A DNA stretch of 50,569 nucleotides, taken from Thauera phenylacetica B4P (GTDB lineage: Bacteria; Pseudomonadota; Gammaproteobacteria; Burkholderiales; Rhodocyclaceae). Positions 18,428-27,372 of the stretch are shown here, piece by piece. Where the stretch lies: NCBI RefSeq assembly GCF_000310225.1, contig NZ_AMXF01000007.1, positions 1 to 50,569 on the forward strand, in the 5' to 3' direction. Position 1 is the stretch's first letter. Each line of letters begins with the position of its first letter. Below the pieces are notes generated by a model that saw only the letters and a list, made by a program, of their open reading frames with translations, was not told where the DNA came from and did not search any database. A program made the translations under genes and the position numbers.

Positions 18428-18540
18428 AATGTCGAGGAGACTGCATCTCTAAACCGAAACAATCTTATTAATCATCAGCAATTTGCGCTAGCACGCAGCT
18501 TCATAATGTCCAGAGTTTTGTCCGTAACCTGATACGGACG

Positions 18541-18579
18541 AAAAAAACCCGCGCCAGCCTCACGGCCGCGCGGGTTTTT
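18541..18579 (-). terminator. Intrinsic terminator of the thiolase gene (bidirectional)
   Basis: CCCGCGC (18548-18554) pairs with GCGCGGG (18568-18574); A-run on the left and T-run on the right, so it can act on both strands. It lies just after the thiolase stop at 18598. Confidence 0.85.
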
Positions 18580-18597
18580 ATCAGGCGAAAACTACGC

Positions 18598-19779
18598 TTA
18601 CACGCGTTCCCACACCGTGGTGATGCCCTGGCCGCCGCCGATGCACATGGTGGCGACGCCGTAGCGGCCATTCACGCGGATCAGCTCGTGCAGCAGCTTG
18701 GTGATGATCACCGAGCCGGTCGCGCCCACCGGGTGGCCGAGCGAGATGGCGCCGCCGTTGGGGTTGACCTTGGCGGTGTCGAGGCCGAGGCCACGGTTCA
18801 CCGTGATCGACTGCGCCGCGAAGGCTTCGTTGGACTCGATCACGTCGATCTGGTCCAGCTTCAGGCCGGCGCGCTGCAGCGCGAGCTTGGTGGCGGGGAT
18901 CGGGCCTTCGCCCATCACGTCGTTGGGCACACCGGCGATCGCGTACGAAACCAGGCGGGCGATCGGCTTGTGGCCACCGGCAGCAGCCTTGGCAGCGTCG
19001 GCAAGCACCAGGAAGGCGGCGGCGTCGTTGATGCCCGAGGCGTTGCCGGCGGTGACCGAACCGTCCTTCTTGAACGCCGGCTTCATCTTGCCCAGCGCTT
19101 CCATGGTGGTCATGCGCGGATGCTCGTCGGTGTCGAACACCACGGTGCCCTTGCGGGTCTCGAAGGTGATCGGGACGATCTGGCCCTTGAAGCGGCCCTC
19201 GGCGATCGCGGCGGCGGCGCGCTTCTGCGACTCGAGCGCAAAGGCGTCCTGCTCTTCACGGGTGATGCCGTGCTTGCTGCAGAGGTTCTCGGCGGTGATG
19301 CCCATGTGGCCGACGCCGAAGGGGTCGGTCAGCACGGCGACCATCGAGTCGATGGCCTTGGTGTCGCCCATGCGCGCGCCGTTGCGCAGCGCGGGCAGCA
19401 GGTAGGCACCGCGCGACATCACTTCGACGCCGCCGCCGATGGCGAAGTCGGCATCGCCCAGCATGATGGCCTGCGCCGAGCTGACGATGGCCTGCTGCGC
19501 CGAGCCGCACAGGCGGCTGACCTGGAAGGCGACGGAATCCATCGACATGCCGGCGTTGACCGTGGCGACGCGCGACACGTAGGCGTAGCGGGAGTCGGTC
19601 GGAATGCAGTGGCCGACGGAGGCGAACGAGACCGCCTTCGGATCCACACCGGCACGCGCGATCGCTTCCTTGATCACCACCGCGCCCAGATCGGACGGCT
19701 CCATGTCCTTCAGCGAACCACCGAAGCCACCCACGGCGGAACGAACAGCACTCAGAACGACGACTTCACGATTTGCCAT
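18598..19779 (-). CDS. bktB: Beta-ketothiolase / acetyl-CoA acetyltransferase (BktB-like)
   Basis: A 393-aa thiolase that condenses or cleaves acyl-CoA units. Nucleophile Cys91 lies in VSRLCGSAQQAIV, the His in SLGHPVGATG and the second Cys in MCIGGGQGI. Overall pattern (NREVVVLSAVRSAVGGFGGS, TFDTDEHPR-like FDTDEHPRMT, PNGGAISLGHP) resembles Cupriavidus BktB, which supplies ketoacyl-CoA for polyhydroxyalkanoates, more than PhaA. No phaB or phaC is adjacent, so a role in beta-oxidation or ketone metabolism is equally possible. The ATG at 19779 gives normal length. Last gene of a minus-strand group; a strong terminator follows. Confidence 0.9.
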   Translation of the reverse strand: MANREVVVLSAVRSAVGGFGGSLKDMEPSDLGAVVIKEAIARAGVDPKAVSFASVGHCIPTDSRYAYVSRVATVNAGMSMDSVAFQVSRLCGSAQQAIVSSAQAIMLGDADFAIGGGVEVMSRGAYLLPALRNGARMGDTKAIDSMVAVLTDPFGVGHMGITAENLCSKHGITREEQDAFALESQKRAAAAIAEGRFKGQIVPITFETRKGTVVFDTDEHPRMTTMEALGKMKPAFKKDGSVTAGNASGINDAAAFLVLADAAKAAAGGHKPIARLVSYAIAGVPNDVMGEGPIPATKLALQRAGLKLDQIDVIESNEAFAAQSITVNRGLGLDTAKVNPNGGAISLGHPVGATGSVIITKLLHELIRVNGRYGVATMCIGGGQGITTVWERV

Positions 19780-19808
19780 AACCCACTCCCTTGTTGAGAT
19801 TAGACGTG

Positions 19809-20732
19809 TCACCGCCCCGCCCAGCCCGCGACCGCGAGCAGGAAGAGCAGGAACAGACACACGAGCAGAGCCCGCCAGAGCAGACTCACTGTGTTTTGCA
19901 TGTGATCGACGCCCGCCTCGCTCCCCAGGCCCATCTCGGGCCGGTCCACGAGCTTGCCGGCTTCATGAACCGGCATGCCGAGCCGCACGCCCAGCGCGCC
20001 GCCACCACTCGCGATCAGTATAGCCGACGACCTCTCCGGCCACAGCACCGCCTGCGAACGCCAGCAGTAGATGGCGTCCTCGAAGTTGCCCATGATGGAA
20101 AACACGATCGCCGTGATCCGCACCGGCAGCCACTCCATCGCCTCGCGCGCACGCCGCGCGAAGCGCCCAAAGCCGGCGGCGCGCACATCGCGCCCACCCC
20201 ACTCCTCGGCCAGCAGCCCCGCGAGGCGATACATCACCGCGCCGCTCGGGCCGGGCAGCAGCACGAACCAGAACATCACGCCGAACAGCCTGCGGTGCGA
20301 GACGACCAGCGCCTCCTCGATGGCCAGGCGGGCGATCTCGTTCGCCGACGCGCCGTCATGGCGCGTGCCGCGCCAATCCTCAAGCAGGCTGCGTGCGCCC
20401 TCCGGCTCGCCCAGGCGCAGCGCCATGTGGATGGCGGAGAAGAAGCGGGTGTCGTGGCGGAAACCGACGCAGAGGTAGAGCACCACCACGTTGAAGAGGA
20501 AGGCCAGCGCCGGATGCATCTCCCACAGCAACCAGAAGCCGAGCGCGCTCGACAACGCCGCGGCGGGCACCAGCAGCAGCCAGGCGAGGCGCCCTTGCGC
20601 GACCGAAGCGCCGTCGAAGCGGGCGCGCACCCCCCCGACCACGCTACGCACCCCGCGCACCGTCCAGCCACGCGCCGGAAGCGGGCGCAGTTGTTCGAGC
20701 ACGAGGGCAAGGATCAGGGAGAAGAAGGTCAT
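19809..20732 (-). CDS. CobD/CbiB-family membrane protein
   Basis: A 307-aa protein with an N-terminal hydrophobic start (MTFFSLILALVLEQLRPLPA), central helices (LAWLLLVPAAALSSALGFWLL, LAFLFNVVVLYLCVGFRH split here) and a last hydrophobic segment at the C-terminus. The conserved LxQxRPLP-like start and RHDTRFFSAI, together with GPSGAVMYRLAGLLAEEW, fit the CobD/CbiB family (adenosylcobinamide-phosphate synthase and relatives). No cobalamin gene is nearby, and beta-proteobacterial genomes often carry this divergent member apart from the cob operon, so its substrate is uncertain. No clear ribosome site precedes 20732; an in-frame start at 20771 is possible. It lies 29 bases upstream of the thiolase. 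Confidence 0.75.
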   Translation of the reverse strand: MTFFSLILALVLEQLRPLPARGWTVRGVRSVVGGVRARFDGASVAQGRLAWLLLVPAAALSSALGFWLLWEMHPALAFLFNVVVLYLCVGFRHDTRFFSAIHMALRLGEPEGARSLLEDWRGTRHDGASANEIARLAIEEALVVSHRRLFGVMFWFVLLPGPSGAVMYRLAGLLAEEWGGRDVRAAGFGRFARRAREAMEWLPVRITAIVFSIMGNFEDAIYCWRSQAVLWPERSSAILIASGGGALGVRLGMPVHEAGKLVDRPEMGLGSEAGVDHMQNTVSLLWRALLVCLFLLFLLAVAGWAGR

Positions 20733-20845
20733 GCAGCCAAAGCATCGCGGGCGCCAGCGGCCCCCACCCATGAAGCGGATTTATCGGTGCAGCAAGATAG
20801 CACAAAGGCAAGCCCGCGCAGCAAGCAGGGCACCCGCATATGCGC

Positions 20846-21469
20846 TCAGGCGTCGTCGTGCAGCAGGCGATACAGCGACATCAGGATCCCCGCCGTCGCG
20901 CCCCAGATGAAATAGCCGTGCCAGGGCATGGCGTGGAAGCGCCGCATCCGCCCCTCGTGCAGGATGCTGTGCTCCTGGTGGTTGCGCGGATCGAGGAAGT
21001 GCGCAAGCGGGACCTCGAAGGCCTCGGCGACCTCGAAGGCGTCGAGCGTGAGCTCGAGCGGCGGATGGACCACGCCGACCACCGGGGTCACACGGAACCC
21101 GGTGCCGGTGAAATAGTCGGGCAGCGCCCCGATCAGCTCGACGTGACGGCGGGCGAGCCCGATCTCCTCCTCCGTCTCGCGCAGCGCGGCGTGCAATGGC
21201 GAGGCGTCGCCGTCCTCGAGCCGGCCGCCCGGAAAGCTGATCTCGCCCGGGTGATGATGCAGGTGGTCGGTGCGCCGGGTCAGCAGCACCGAGGGCGCCT
21301 CGTCGCGCACCACCAGCGGCACCAGCACCGCGGCGGGCTTGGGCGGCCGCGAGCGCGCCAGGTCGCGGCCGTCGCCGTTGAACTCGCCGTCCCGACGCGG
21401 CCCCTCGGCGAGCCGGCGGCGGATCTGTTCCAGGGCTGGGAGACCATGCGGTCCGCTTGCAGGATTCAC
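20846..21469 (-). CDS. Nudix hydrolase, CoA pyrophosphatase type (NudL-like)
   Basis: A 207-aa Nudix protein. The Nudix box is complete: GGRLEDGD...REtEEEIGL. It is preceded by LLTRRTDHLHHHPGEISFPG, the UPF0035 signature of coenzyme A pyrophosphatases, which cleave CoA to 4'-phosphopantetheine and 3',5'-ADP. The GTG at 21469 is chosen because GAGG lies 6 bases ahead; that site is formed with the stop codon of the upstream protease gene, which suggests translational coupling. A TTG at 21481 is the alternative. Confidence 0.88.
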   Translation of the reverse strand: MNPASGPHGLPALEQIRRRLAEGPRRDGEFNGDGRDLARSRPPKPAAVLVPLVVRDEAPSVLLTRRTDHLHHHPGEISFPGGRLEDGDASPLHAALRETEEEIGLARRHVELIGALPDYFTGTGFRVTPVVGVVHPPLELTLDAFEVAEAFEVPLAHFLDPRNHQEHSILHEGRMRRFHAMPWHGYFIWGATAGILMSLYRLLHDDA

Positions 21470-21477
21470 GCGATGCC

Positions 21478-22119
21478 TCAATAACGTTTCTTGAGCAGCA
21501 GGCGGTCGCCCTCGCGCCGCCAGTCCATGCGCCCGAGAAAACTCATGCCGAGCAGGACGTAGGGCAATTCGGACTCATGCACCGCCGCGTCGATCCCATA
21601 CAGGCGCATCCCCTTGAGCTCGACCGAGTCCAGCTTCACCCGCCACACCCGCGCCGTGCCATTGGCGGTCTCGCTCTGCCCGGGCTGGCCGGAACGGTAG
21701 TCGATCCCGAGCCGCAGCGCCTCGTTTCGGCCCAGCGCAACCAGGGTGGCGCCCGTGTCGACCAGCACTCGCACGCCCCGGCCGTTGACGGTCGCATCAG
21801 CAAAAAAGTGCCCGCCCCCATCCGCGACCAGGCTCACTTCGCTGGCGCTCCCGCCCGGCGCGCTCGCCGCGTGCTCGCCGACCCGCGCCTGGAAGGCGCG
21901 CCCCTCGTGCTCGAGCGTCGCAGTCTGGCCCACAAGCGCACGCAGGCGAACGCCTTCGCGGGTGCTCTGGCTCACACCGACCGTCTGCGGCGCGCCGCCA
22001 TCCACTACGAGGACCGCCTTGCTCCCGAAAGCGCCGGCCATGACGACATCCAGCGCCAAAAGCGGTGGCGCGAAGCCGAATCCGACGCTCATCAGCAGGA
22101 TCGACTTGTTCACGCACAT
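21478..22119 (-). CDS. Retropepsin-like (clan AA) aspartic protease, exported
   Basis: A 213-aa protein. The N-terminus MCVNKSILLMSVGFGFAPPL is a signal peptide or membrane anchor. The C-terminal half has the single-domain aspartic protease core: VRVLVDTGATLVALGRNEAL with catalytic Asp in DTGA, then VLLGMSFLGRM, as in TIGR02281-type proteins. These act as dimers in the periplasm; substrates are unknown. The stop overlaps the ribosome site of the Nudix gene. It lies 40 bases downstream of pilY1 and could be read by transcripts from the pilus operon. Confidence 0.85.
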   Translation of the reverse strand: MCVNKSILLMSVGFGFAPPLLALDVVMAGAFGSKAVLVVDGGAPQTVGVSQSTREGVRLRALVGQTATLEHEGRAFQARVGEHAASAPGGSASEVSLVADGGGHFFADATVNGRGVRVLVDTGATLVALGRNEALRLGIDYRSGQPGQSETANGTARVWRVKLDSVELKGMRLYGIDAAVHESELPYVLLGMSFLGRMDWRREGDRLLLKKRY

Positions 22120-22159
22120 CCTCGTTCGCCGCTCCGGCAGCGCTCCCCCCGACGAAATC

Positions 22160-25100
22160 TCATTGCGCCCCCCCCGGGTGCTCCGTCACCAACTCTCGCC
22201 ACATCACCCGGCGGAAGTCACCGCTGGAAGACGCCGGCGGCACGGGAACGGTGATCTGCCGATTGTCAGACGTATTGATGATCGCCACCTCCTTGCCATC
22301 GACCCGAATCACCGAGAGGCCGACCGCGAGCGCCTGAGTGAGGAATTCTCCGACCTTGGAGTCCTGGACCGTCTGCACGCTGCTGCCGGTGCGGTAATCG
22401 AAGAAATACAGGTAGCTGCTGCCACCTACGGTGCAGGCCTTGCGCTCGGGGACGTTGGTCACCACCGTGAGCACGCCGCTGACGATCTTGAAATCCACGT
22501 TGATGCGTTCGCCCGAGGCCGCATCGAGGTCAACAAACCACCCCGGCCCGGTCGTCCAGTCGAGCGCATTGTTCGTGATGCTGCGGCGGGTTCCGTCGGC
22601 TGTGATGACCTGCTCGACGACCCCTGCCGCGCTCCTGAACTCGCCCCAACCGGTCGCACCGAGCGGGTCCCGGACTGCGTAGATCGACTGCAGGGACGCG
22701 TCGCTCAGATCACCCTGGCCCAGGTACTTGCCAGTGCCGACAAAGATCACACGCTTGCGCGTTCCATCCTCCGCCTTGACCTCCGCGAGCTCCGGGCGCG
22801 TCGTGATCGGTTGCGTGCTGCCGAAGCTGGCGAGCTCGATTGCGCTCTCGGCGGTGAGGTCGAAGCGCCACAGCCTGCCCGAGAGGTCGCCGGCGTAGAC
22901 GTAGCGCGTGGTGTCGTCGAGGCGAAGCTCGTCGACCCAGTTGCTGATCTTCGCGATGCCGCTGCGCGCGGGATCGGTGCCGGTGTCGGCGACGATCTCG
23001 GAGAGCTTTACGCCGGTATGGGCGTTCAATACGTATAGCCGACCCATGCCGTCGCCAGGAGATTCGTTGTTGTACCCGGAGGCGAACAGCACGACCCACT
23101 GCCCGGCCCGCTTGGTGATGATCGGGTTGCCGAAGCTGAGTCCCAGGTCCGTATCGCTCTTGCTGTCGAACTCCCACAGCACCTTCGGCGCCGTCGTGTC
23201 GGTAATGTCGAGGGCGAAATACGCCTGCCCGCCCTTGCCCAGGCCGACCACCGCGATGGTCCGCCAGTCGGAACTGCCGGCATCGGAACAATCGTTCGCG
23301 ACGCAGATGTCGCCCACCGTGATCGAACCGTCGACGTAGTACTGATGGGGCACCACCGCCGTGTTGCCGTAGTCCTTGTTCGCCAGCTTGTGGAGATTCG
23401 GGATCACCGCCGCGGGTACGTATGCCCAGCGCTCGGCGCCGGTATCCGCATCGAAGGCGTGCAGCATGCCGTCATTCGCCCCCACCAGCACGATCCCGGC
23501 GCGCGCCGTCTTGTCGGCCGCGAAATCCGCGTATCCGGAATCCGAATACTTGTACGGCGGCCGCCGCACATAGACCGGGTGCGAACTGACGATGTCGCCG
23601 AGCACATGCGTGCGGTCGCGCAGCGTGCGGGTGGTGTTTCCGGTCTGGTCCTCCTTCGACGAATCGCCCCGGATGAAGTCGATCACGTCGTTGGTCAGCT
23701 CGACCGGCAGCGAATGCAAGGCGCGCAAGTTGGTGGAGTTGAAAGCCACCAGGCTCGTCCCGCTTTTCATGTAGATGTTGCGCGCGCTCCAGCCCGTGCC
23801 GGCAGCCTGCTCGTCCAGCTTCGCCTGAGCCGACCAGGCACGGTCCGCTTCGGCGGCGATCCTTCCGGTGCTCACATTGATCTCGCGTGCCTGCAGGTCG
23901 CCTTCCCAGTACTGCGTGCGATAGCTCGCCACGAAGGCGTAGTTGTCGCCCGCGACCGGCTCGAGGCTGCTGGTGGCCGCCCCTGAACCCGCCCCGAATC
24001 GTGCAGCGGCCGAGTTGAGCGCACGCACGAGCCCGCTCACCAGGGCATCCGGCGTCTTCGCGCTGAAGTAGGTGCCGCGCCCGTTCACCGCCGCATGCCA
24101 GAGGTCGTCGATGCGGAACAGGTTGTAGTCGACGTCGTTCGGTCGATCGGGCCGGGGATTCGGCCAGTTCTTCGAACCGCCGAGGATCGCGCGATAGTCG
24201 AGCGAGGCGGTTTCGTAGTTCTCGGCGTACTTCAAGGAGCCGTCGATGCCGAACCCGAGCGTGAAGCTGACCATGTGCTGCGTCGACCGCCCCCCGGGGC
24301 CCCCTGCCGCCACATCGTTCGTGCACACGTCCTCGTCGGCGAGCCTGCCGCTGCAGTTGCCCAGCGTGCTGTCGCGCAGGTCCGTCTCGTTGTAGTACAT
24401 CGCGATGTCCGCGAGGGTGTTCGCTGCCCCGCTCGCGTCGTACATCGGCCGTGGCGTCGTGCCGCCATCGCGGTCGCCAACCGTGTCCCCGCTGCGGATC
24501 CCGAAGCTCGCGTTGGCGTCGTTGTTCCACGCGCCATCGGTCGCCATGATCAGGAAGTTCTGCTGGCACGAATACAGCACGGGGTCGTCCGCCTGGCTCA
24601 GACGTCCGCTACCCCCGTAGCCCGCGTACATCCTGCCGATCTTCGCCATCGCGCTGCGCAGCGGCGTCCCGCCCGCGACGCTGGTGCCGTAGAGCTTCTC
24701 GAAGAACTTGTCGCGCTGGTCGGTCGGCGCGCATTTCGCCCCGCCGGATACGCAGAAGTCACCGATCGGCTGGAACTCGGCATTCGCACTCAAGCCCGTG
24801 TCGCTGTGGGTCGAAAAGCCCATGCGCAGCCCGTCCGGGTTGCGCAGCTGGCCGATCGCCCGGCCCGCGGCGCTCTTCATCGCGTTGATGCGGGTGCGGT
24901 AGAAGCTGTACCAGATGGCGAAGTTCTGCTGCTTGTCGGCGGGGACGGCAACCTTGGCGCTGAAGATGCCCTTGGCCTTGTTGTCGCCGACCTCGAGCTT
25001 GCAGTACTGGTAGATGCCCGCCTTCTTCTGCACGGTGCCATCGGACGAATAGGCGTACTCGAGCGGCTCGGGCCCCTTGTTGGGCTTGGTGTAGTTGAAG

Positions 25101-25603
25101 TAATAGGCGTGCTCCCGATGACTCCGGCACTCGGCAGGATTGGTAACGCAGCGGGTCTCGTAGGGGCTGAAGTTGACTGCCAGGTCGACCTTTGCCGAAT
25201 TGGGGTTAAACCCATCCTGGGGTGCTGCATTGAAAGACGGCGCGGGATAGGAGGACCCATCCGCCTTGACCGGCAGCACGTAGGTGACCTCGGGGTTGTA
25301 GTAAACCCCGTTGCAGGCGGCACTGGCCCAGCCGTAGGTGCCGAAGGGGAACGTCTCCACCGTATCCGGCATGTAGTCCCAGGCCATCGATCCCGAGTCG
25401 TCGAGGACGAACATGACATTGGGCTTGACCTCGATGGTGCCGCCGGTCGGGATCGGCGCGTCGGCGATCTCCACCGTCGCCGCACCCGCCGCCTGCGAGA
25501 GCACCACGCAGGCGAACAGCGAATTCAGCAGCCATGCCGCGAGCTTGCGCCGACGGCAAGCGCTCGCCACACGAGCGACAAGATCCAGAGAATTGTTGGA
25601 CAT
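22160..25603 (-). CDS. pilY1: Type IV pilus tip adhesin/assembly protein PilY1
   Basis: A 1147-aa exported protein. A signal peptide covers about residues 22-45 (LLNSLFACVVLSQAAGA). A von Willebrand A-like region follows with the MIDAS-type NVMFVLDDSGSMAWDY near residue 63 and TDGAWNNDAN further on. The C-terminal half is the PilC-type beta-propeller, starting around IVLVGANDGMLHAFDADTG (about residue 700), with a probable Ca-binding loop at NNESPGDGMGRLYVL. PilY1 sits at the pilus tip with the minor pilins, supports adhesion and controls extension. GAGG lies 7 bases before the ATG. Last gene of the minor-pilin operon, 11 bases after pilX. The IS element upstream of pilW may reduce its expression. 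Confidence 0.95.
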   Translation of the reverse strand: MSNNSLDLVARVASACRRRKLAAWLLNSLFACVVLSQAAGAATVEIADAPIPTGGTIEVKPNVMFVLDDSGSMAWDYMPDTVETFPFGTYGWASAACNGVYYNPEVTYVLPVKADGSSYPAPSFNAAPQDGFNPNSAKVDLAVNFSPYETRCVTNPAECRSHREHAYYFNYTKPNKGPEPLEYAYSSDGTVQKKAGIYQYCKLEVGDNKAKGIFSAKVAVPADKQQNFAIWYSFYRTRINAMKSAAGRAIGQLRNPDGLRMGFSTHSDTGLSANAEFQPIGDFCVSGGAKCAPTDQRDKFFEKLYGTSVAGGTPLRSAMAKIGRMYAGYGGSGRLSQADDPVLYSCQQNFLIMATDGAWNNDANASFGIRSGDTVGDRDGGTTPRPMYDASGAANTLADIAMYYNETDLRDSTLGNCSGRLADEDVCTNDVAAGGPGGRSTQHMVSFTLGFGIDGSLKYAENYETASLDYRAILGGSKNWPNPRPDRPNDVDYNLFRIDDLWHAAVNGRGTYFSAKTPDALVSGLVRALNSAAARFGAGSGAATSSLEPVAGDNYAFVASYRTQYWEGDLQAREINVSTGRIAAEADRAWSAQAKLDEQAAGTGWSARNIYMKSGTSLVAFNSTNLRALHSLPVELTNDVIDFIRGDSSKEDQTGNTTRTLRDRTHVLGDIVSSHPVYVRRPPYKYSDSGYADFAADKTARAGIVLVGANDGMLHAFDADTGAERWAYVPAAVIPNLHKLANKDYGNTAVVPHQYYVDGSITVGDICVANDCSDAGSSDWRTIAVVGLGKGGQAYFALDITDTTAPKVLWEFDSKSDTDLGLSFGNPIITKRAGQWVVLFASGYNNESPGDGMGRLYVLNAHTGVKLSEIVADTGTDPARSGIAKISNWVDELRLDDTTRYVYAGDLSGRLWRFDLTAESAIELASFGSTQPITTRPELAEVKAEDGTRKRVIFVGTGKYLGQGDLSDASLQSIYAVRDPLGATGWGEFRSAAGVVEQVITADGTRRSITNNALDWTTGPGWFVDLDAASGERINVDFKIVSGVLTVVTNVPERKACTVGGSSYLYFFDYRTGSSVQTVQDSKVGEFLTQALAVGLSVIRVDGKEVAIINTSDNRQITVPVPPASSSGDFRRVMWRELVTEHPGGAQ

Positions 25604-25614
25604 TTGCGCACCTC

Positions 25615-26283
25615 TCAATTGACCAGCACGACCTGCACGTGGCTGACGGCGTTGTTGGGCCCCACCACACGCGTCGTCACCCGGTAATAAAGCTGCGAGG
25701 ACGTCGGGCTGCGACTTTGGTAACCGATGCTCGTCTTCGTGCCGCCGTCGTCCGCGGCCGCAGTCGTGCGGATATAGTTATCGCAAAGCACCGCGACCCC
25801 GCCGGCCGAGACGCCGTTGACCGGGCCGTCGATGTTGCACATCCGGTTGATGACGTAAGAAGCCGAATACCCCGGCGGAAGCAGGGTGGAATCGACGGCG
25901 ACGGCAACCATGCCGCAGTCGAGGCTGGCCGGATCGCCCGCCTCCCACCGCACATTGTCTCCCGCCGCAGCGGTTTCACCGCCGGTGAGGTCGCAGCCCG
26001 GGCGGGCCGTCGCGTAATAGCCCGAGGTCTTGGTCGTCTCCAGCTCGCTCGCGCCGCCATCACCAAGACGCGCCTGGATCCACCCCAGCGCCGCCTCGGT
26101 GCCGGCGTCGGCGGCCTGCGTTGCGGCCTGGCGGAAGGCGAGGTTGCCGGCGATCGTGACGCCGGTGTCGATCGAGCGCACCAGCGCCACCGACGCCAGC
26201 GACAGCACCACGAGCGCGATCAGGACGGTGAACAGCACGATGCCGTGCTGTGATCCCGCCAGGTTTCGGTCATGCAGTTTCAT
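25615..26283 (-). CDS. pilX: Minor pilin PilX
   Basis: A 222-aa prepilin-like protein: short leader, then a hydrophobic helix GIVLFTVLIALVVLSLASVA. There is no Glu at mature position 5, as usual for PilX/GspK-type tip subunits. The C-terminal domain contains Cys pairs (for example DGPASLDCGM-like region and MCNID). Strong GGAGGAG lies 4 bases before the ATG and overlaps the end of pilW. Forms the tip complex with PilV, PilW, FimT/PilE and PilY1. Confidence 0.9.
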   Translation of the reverse strand: MKLHDRNLAGSQHGIVLFTVLIALVVLSLASVALVRSIDTGVTIAGNLAFRQAATQAADAGTEAALGWIQARLGDGGASELETTKTSGYYATARPGCDLTGGETAAAGDNVRWEAGDPASLDCGMVAVAVDSTLLPPGYSASYVINRMCNIDGPVNGVSAGGVAVLCDNYIRTTAAADDGGTKTSIGYQSRSPTSSQLYYRVTTRVVGPNNAVSHVQVVLVN

Positions 26284-26293
26284 GCTCTCCTCC

Positions 26294-27364
26294 TCACGGC
26301 GCCCAGATCACGTTGCGCAGCGGGATCACGGTCTCGAAGACGCGGTGGCGGTAGTTCGGGTTCGCCGCGATCAAGCTGCTCGTCGCCGTGCCCATCCATG
26401 CGGGGGCGGGTGCCGCGGGGACCGCGGTCTTCTCGAACTGGGGATGGCGGGTGACCACGCCGACGCGGATCGCGCGGATCTGCAGGATCTCGTCGGCATC
26501 CAGTGCGGCCCAGCTGCCGGTCGCAGGAACCCAGGTCAGGACACCGCCATCGACGACGCCATACTCGGCCTGCAGGTCGACCACCTGCGCGACCATCCGC
26601 ATGCTGTTGGCGCAGGTCACTTCATCGAGGTCCTGCACGACGGGATCGCTCTCCACGAGGTGGTCGCACCCATCGGGCGGAACGGAGAAGCGCCGCCCCA
26701 TTCCCCCGTCACCCATGACGAAGGCGATATCGCCGATCTCATAGGCTTCCGTATCGCTGAAGGTCTCCGAGATTTTGCTCGGGTTGTACGGAGAGCCCGC
26801 GCCGGAGTTGTGGTTGAGATTCACGCCGTTGCCGGTGTCCTGCGGCGACCTCGAAAGCTGCATGAGCGTGCACACCTTGTTTCCTTCGCGAGCGCCAACG
26901 ATGAACAGATCGCCCTCCTTCAGCCCGCCGTCCGAGCCCACCGTGACGATCGAAGATGGGTTTGGCATCGCCTTCACGATCGACAGGGGAAGGGCGTCAC
27001 CCGCGGCCTGGCTGCGCGTCACCACAATGGCATCCGGGCCCGCGCCGCCATCGATGATGCGGGCCGGCGCGAACGGCTCCGCGTTCTTCACCACCCCGCC
27101 ATCTTTGTAGATGTTGATCCCGTTCCTGCAGTACGCCCCCTCCGGCCCGAACAGCCCGTAGCCCGCCATGCGGATCTCCTGCTCGAGCAGGTAGAGCGCA
27201 ACCGCCCCGTTGGTCTGGGAATCGTTGCCGCCCGTGCTGGTGCGCTTCTGCCCCTCGAAGGACTGCATGACCTGCGAGACCACCAGCAACACCACCAGCC
27301 CGGTGGCCAGGCCGACCAGCAGTTCCACCAGGGTGAGGCCGTGCTGTGCCGAATTCCTTGTCAT
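26294..27364 (-). CDS. pilW: Minor pilin PilW
   Basis: A 356-aa type IV minor pilin: MTRNSAQHG|LTLVELLVGLAT has a class III prepilin cleavage site with Glu at +5 and a hydrophobic helix, followed by a long periplasmic domain. AGGAG lies 5 bases before the ATG; its first two bases belong to the CTAG copy left by the IS insertion, so the ribosome site has been kept. The IS now separates it from pilV, with the transposase read in the opposite direction, so pilW-pilX-pilY1 may depend on read-through or on a promoter inside the IS. Confidence 0.92.
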   Translation of the reverse strand: MTRNSAQHGLTLVELLVGLATGLVVLLVVSQVMQSFEGQKRTSTGGNDSQTNGAVALYLLEQEIRMAGYGLFGPEGAYCRNGINIYKDGGVVKNAEPFAPARIIDGGAGPDAIVVTRSQAAGDALPLSIVKAMPNPSSIVTVGSDGGLKEGDLFIVGAREGNKVCTLMQLSRSPQDTGNGVNLNHNSGAGSPYNPSKISETFSDTEAYEIGDIAFVMGDGGMGRRFSVPPDGCDHLVESDPVVQDLDEVTCANSMRMVAQVVDLQAEYGVVDGGVLTWVPATGSWAALDADEILQIRAIRVGVVTRHPQFEKTAVPAAPAPAWMGTATSSLIAANPNYRHRVFETVIPLRNVIWAP

Positions 27365-27372
27365 GACTGCTC

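Noticed and set aside
18200-18532. 110-codon plus-strand open frame
   Set aside because: Antisense to the HTH remnant and running through a terminator-rich intergenic part; arginine-rich without motif.
18520-18539. GTCCGTA / TACGGAC inverted repeat next to the thiolase terminator
   Set aside because: Not a terminator, because the T-rich side precedes the hairpin on both strands; too short and isolated to call an operator.
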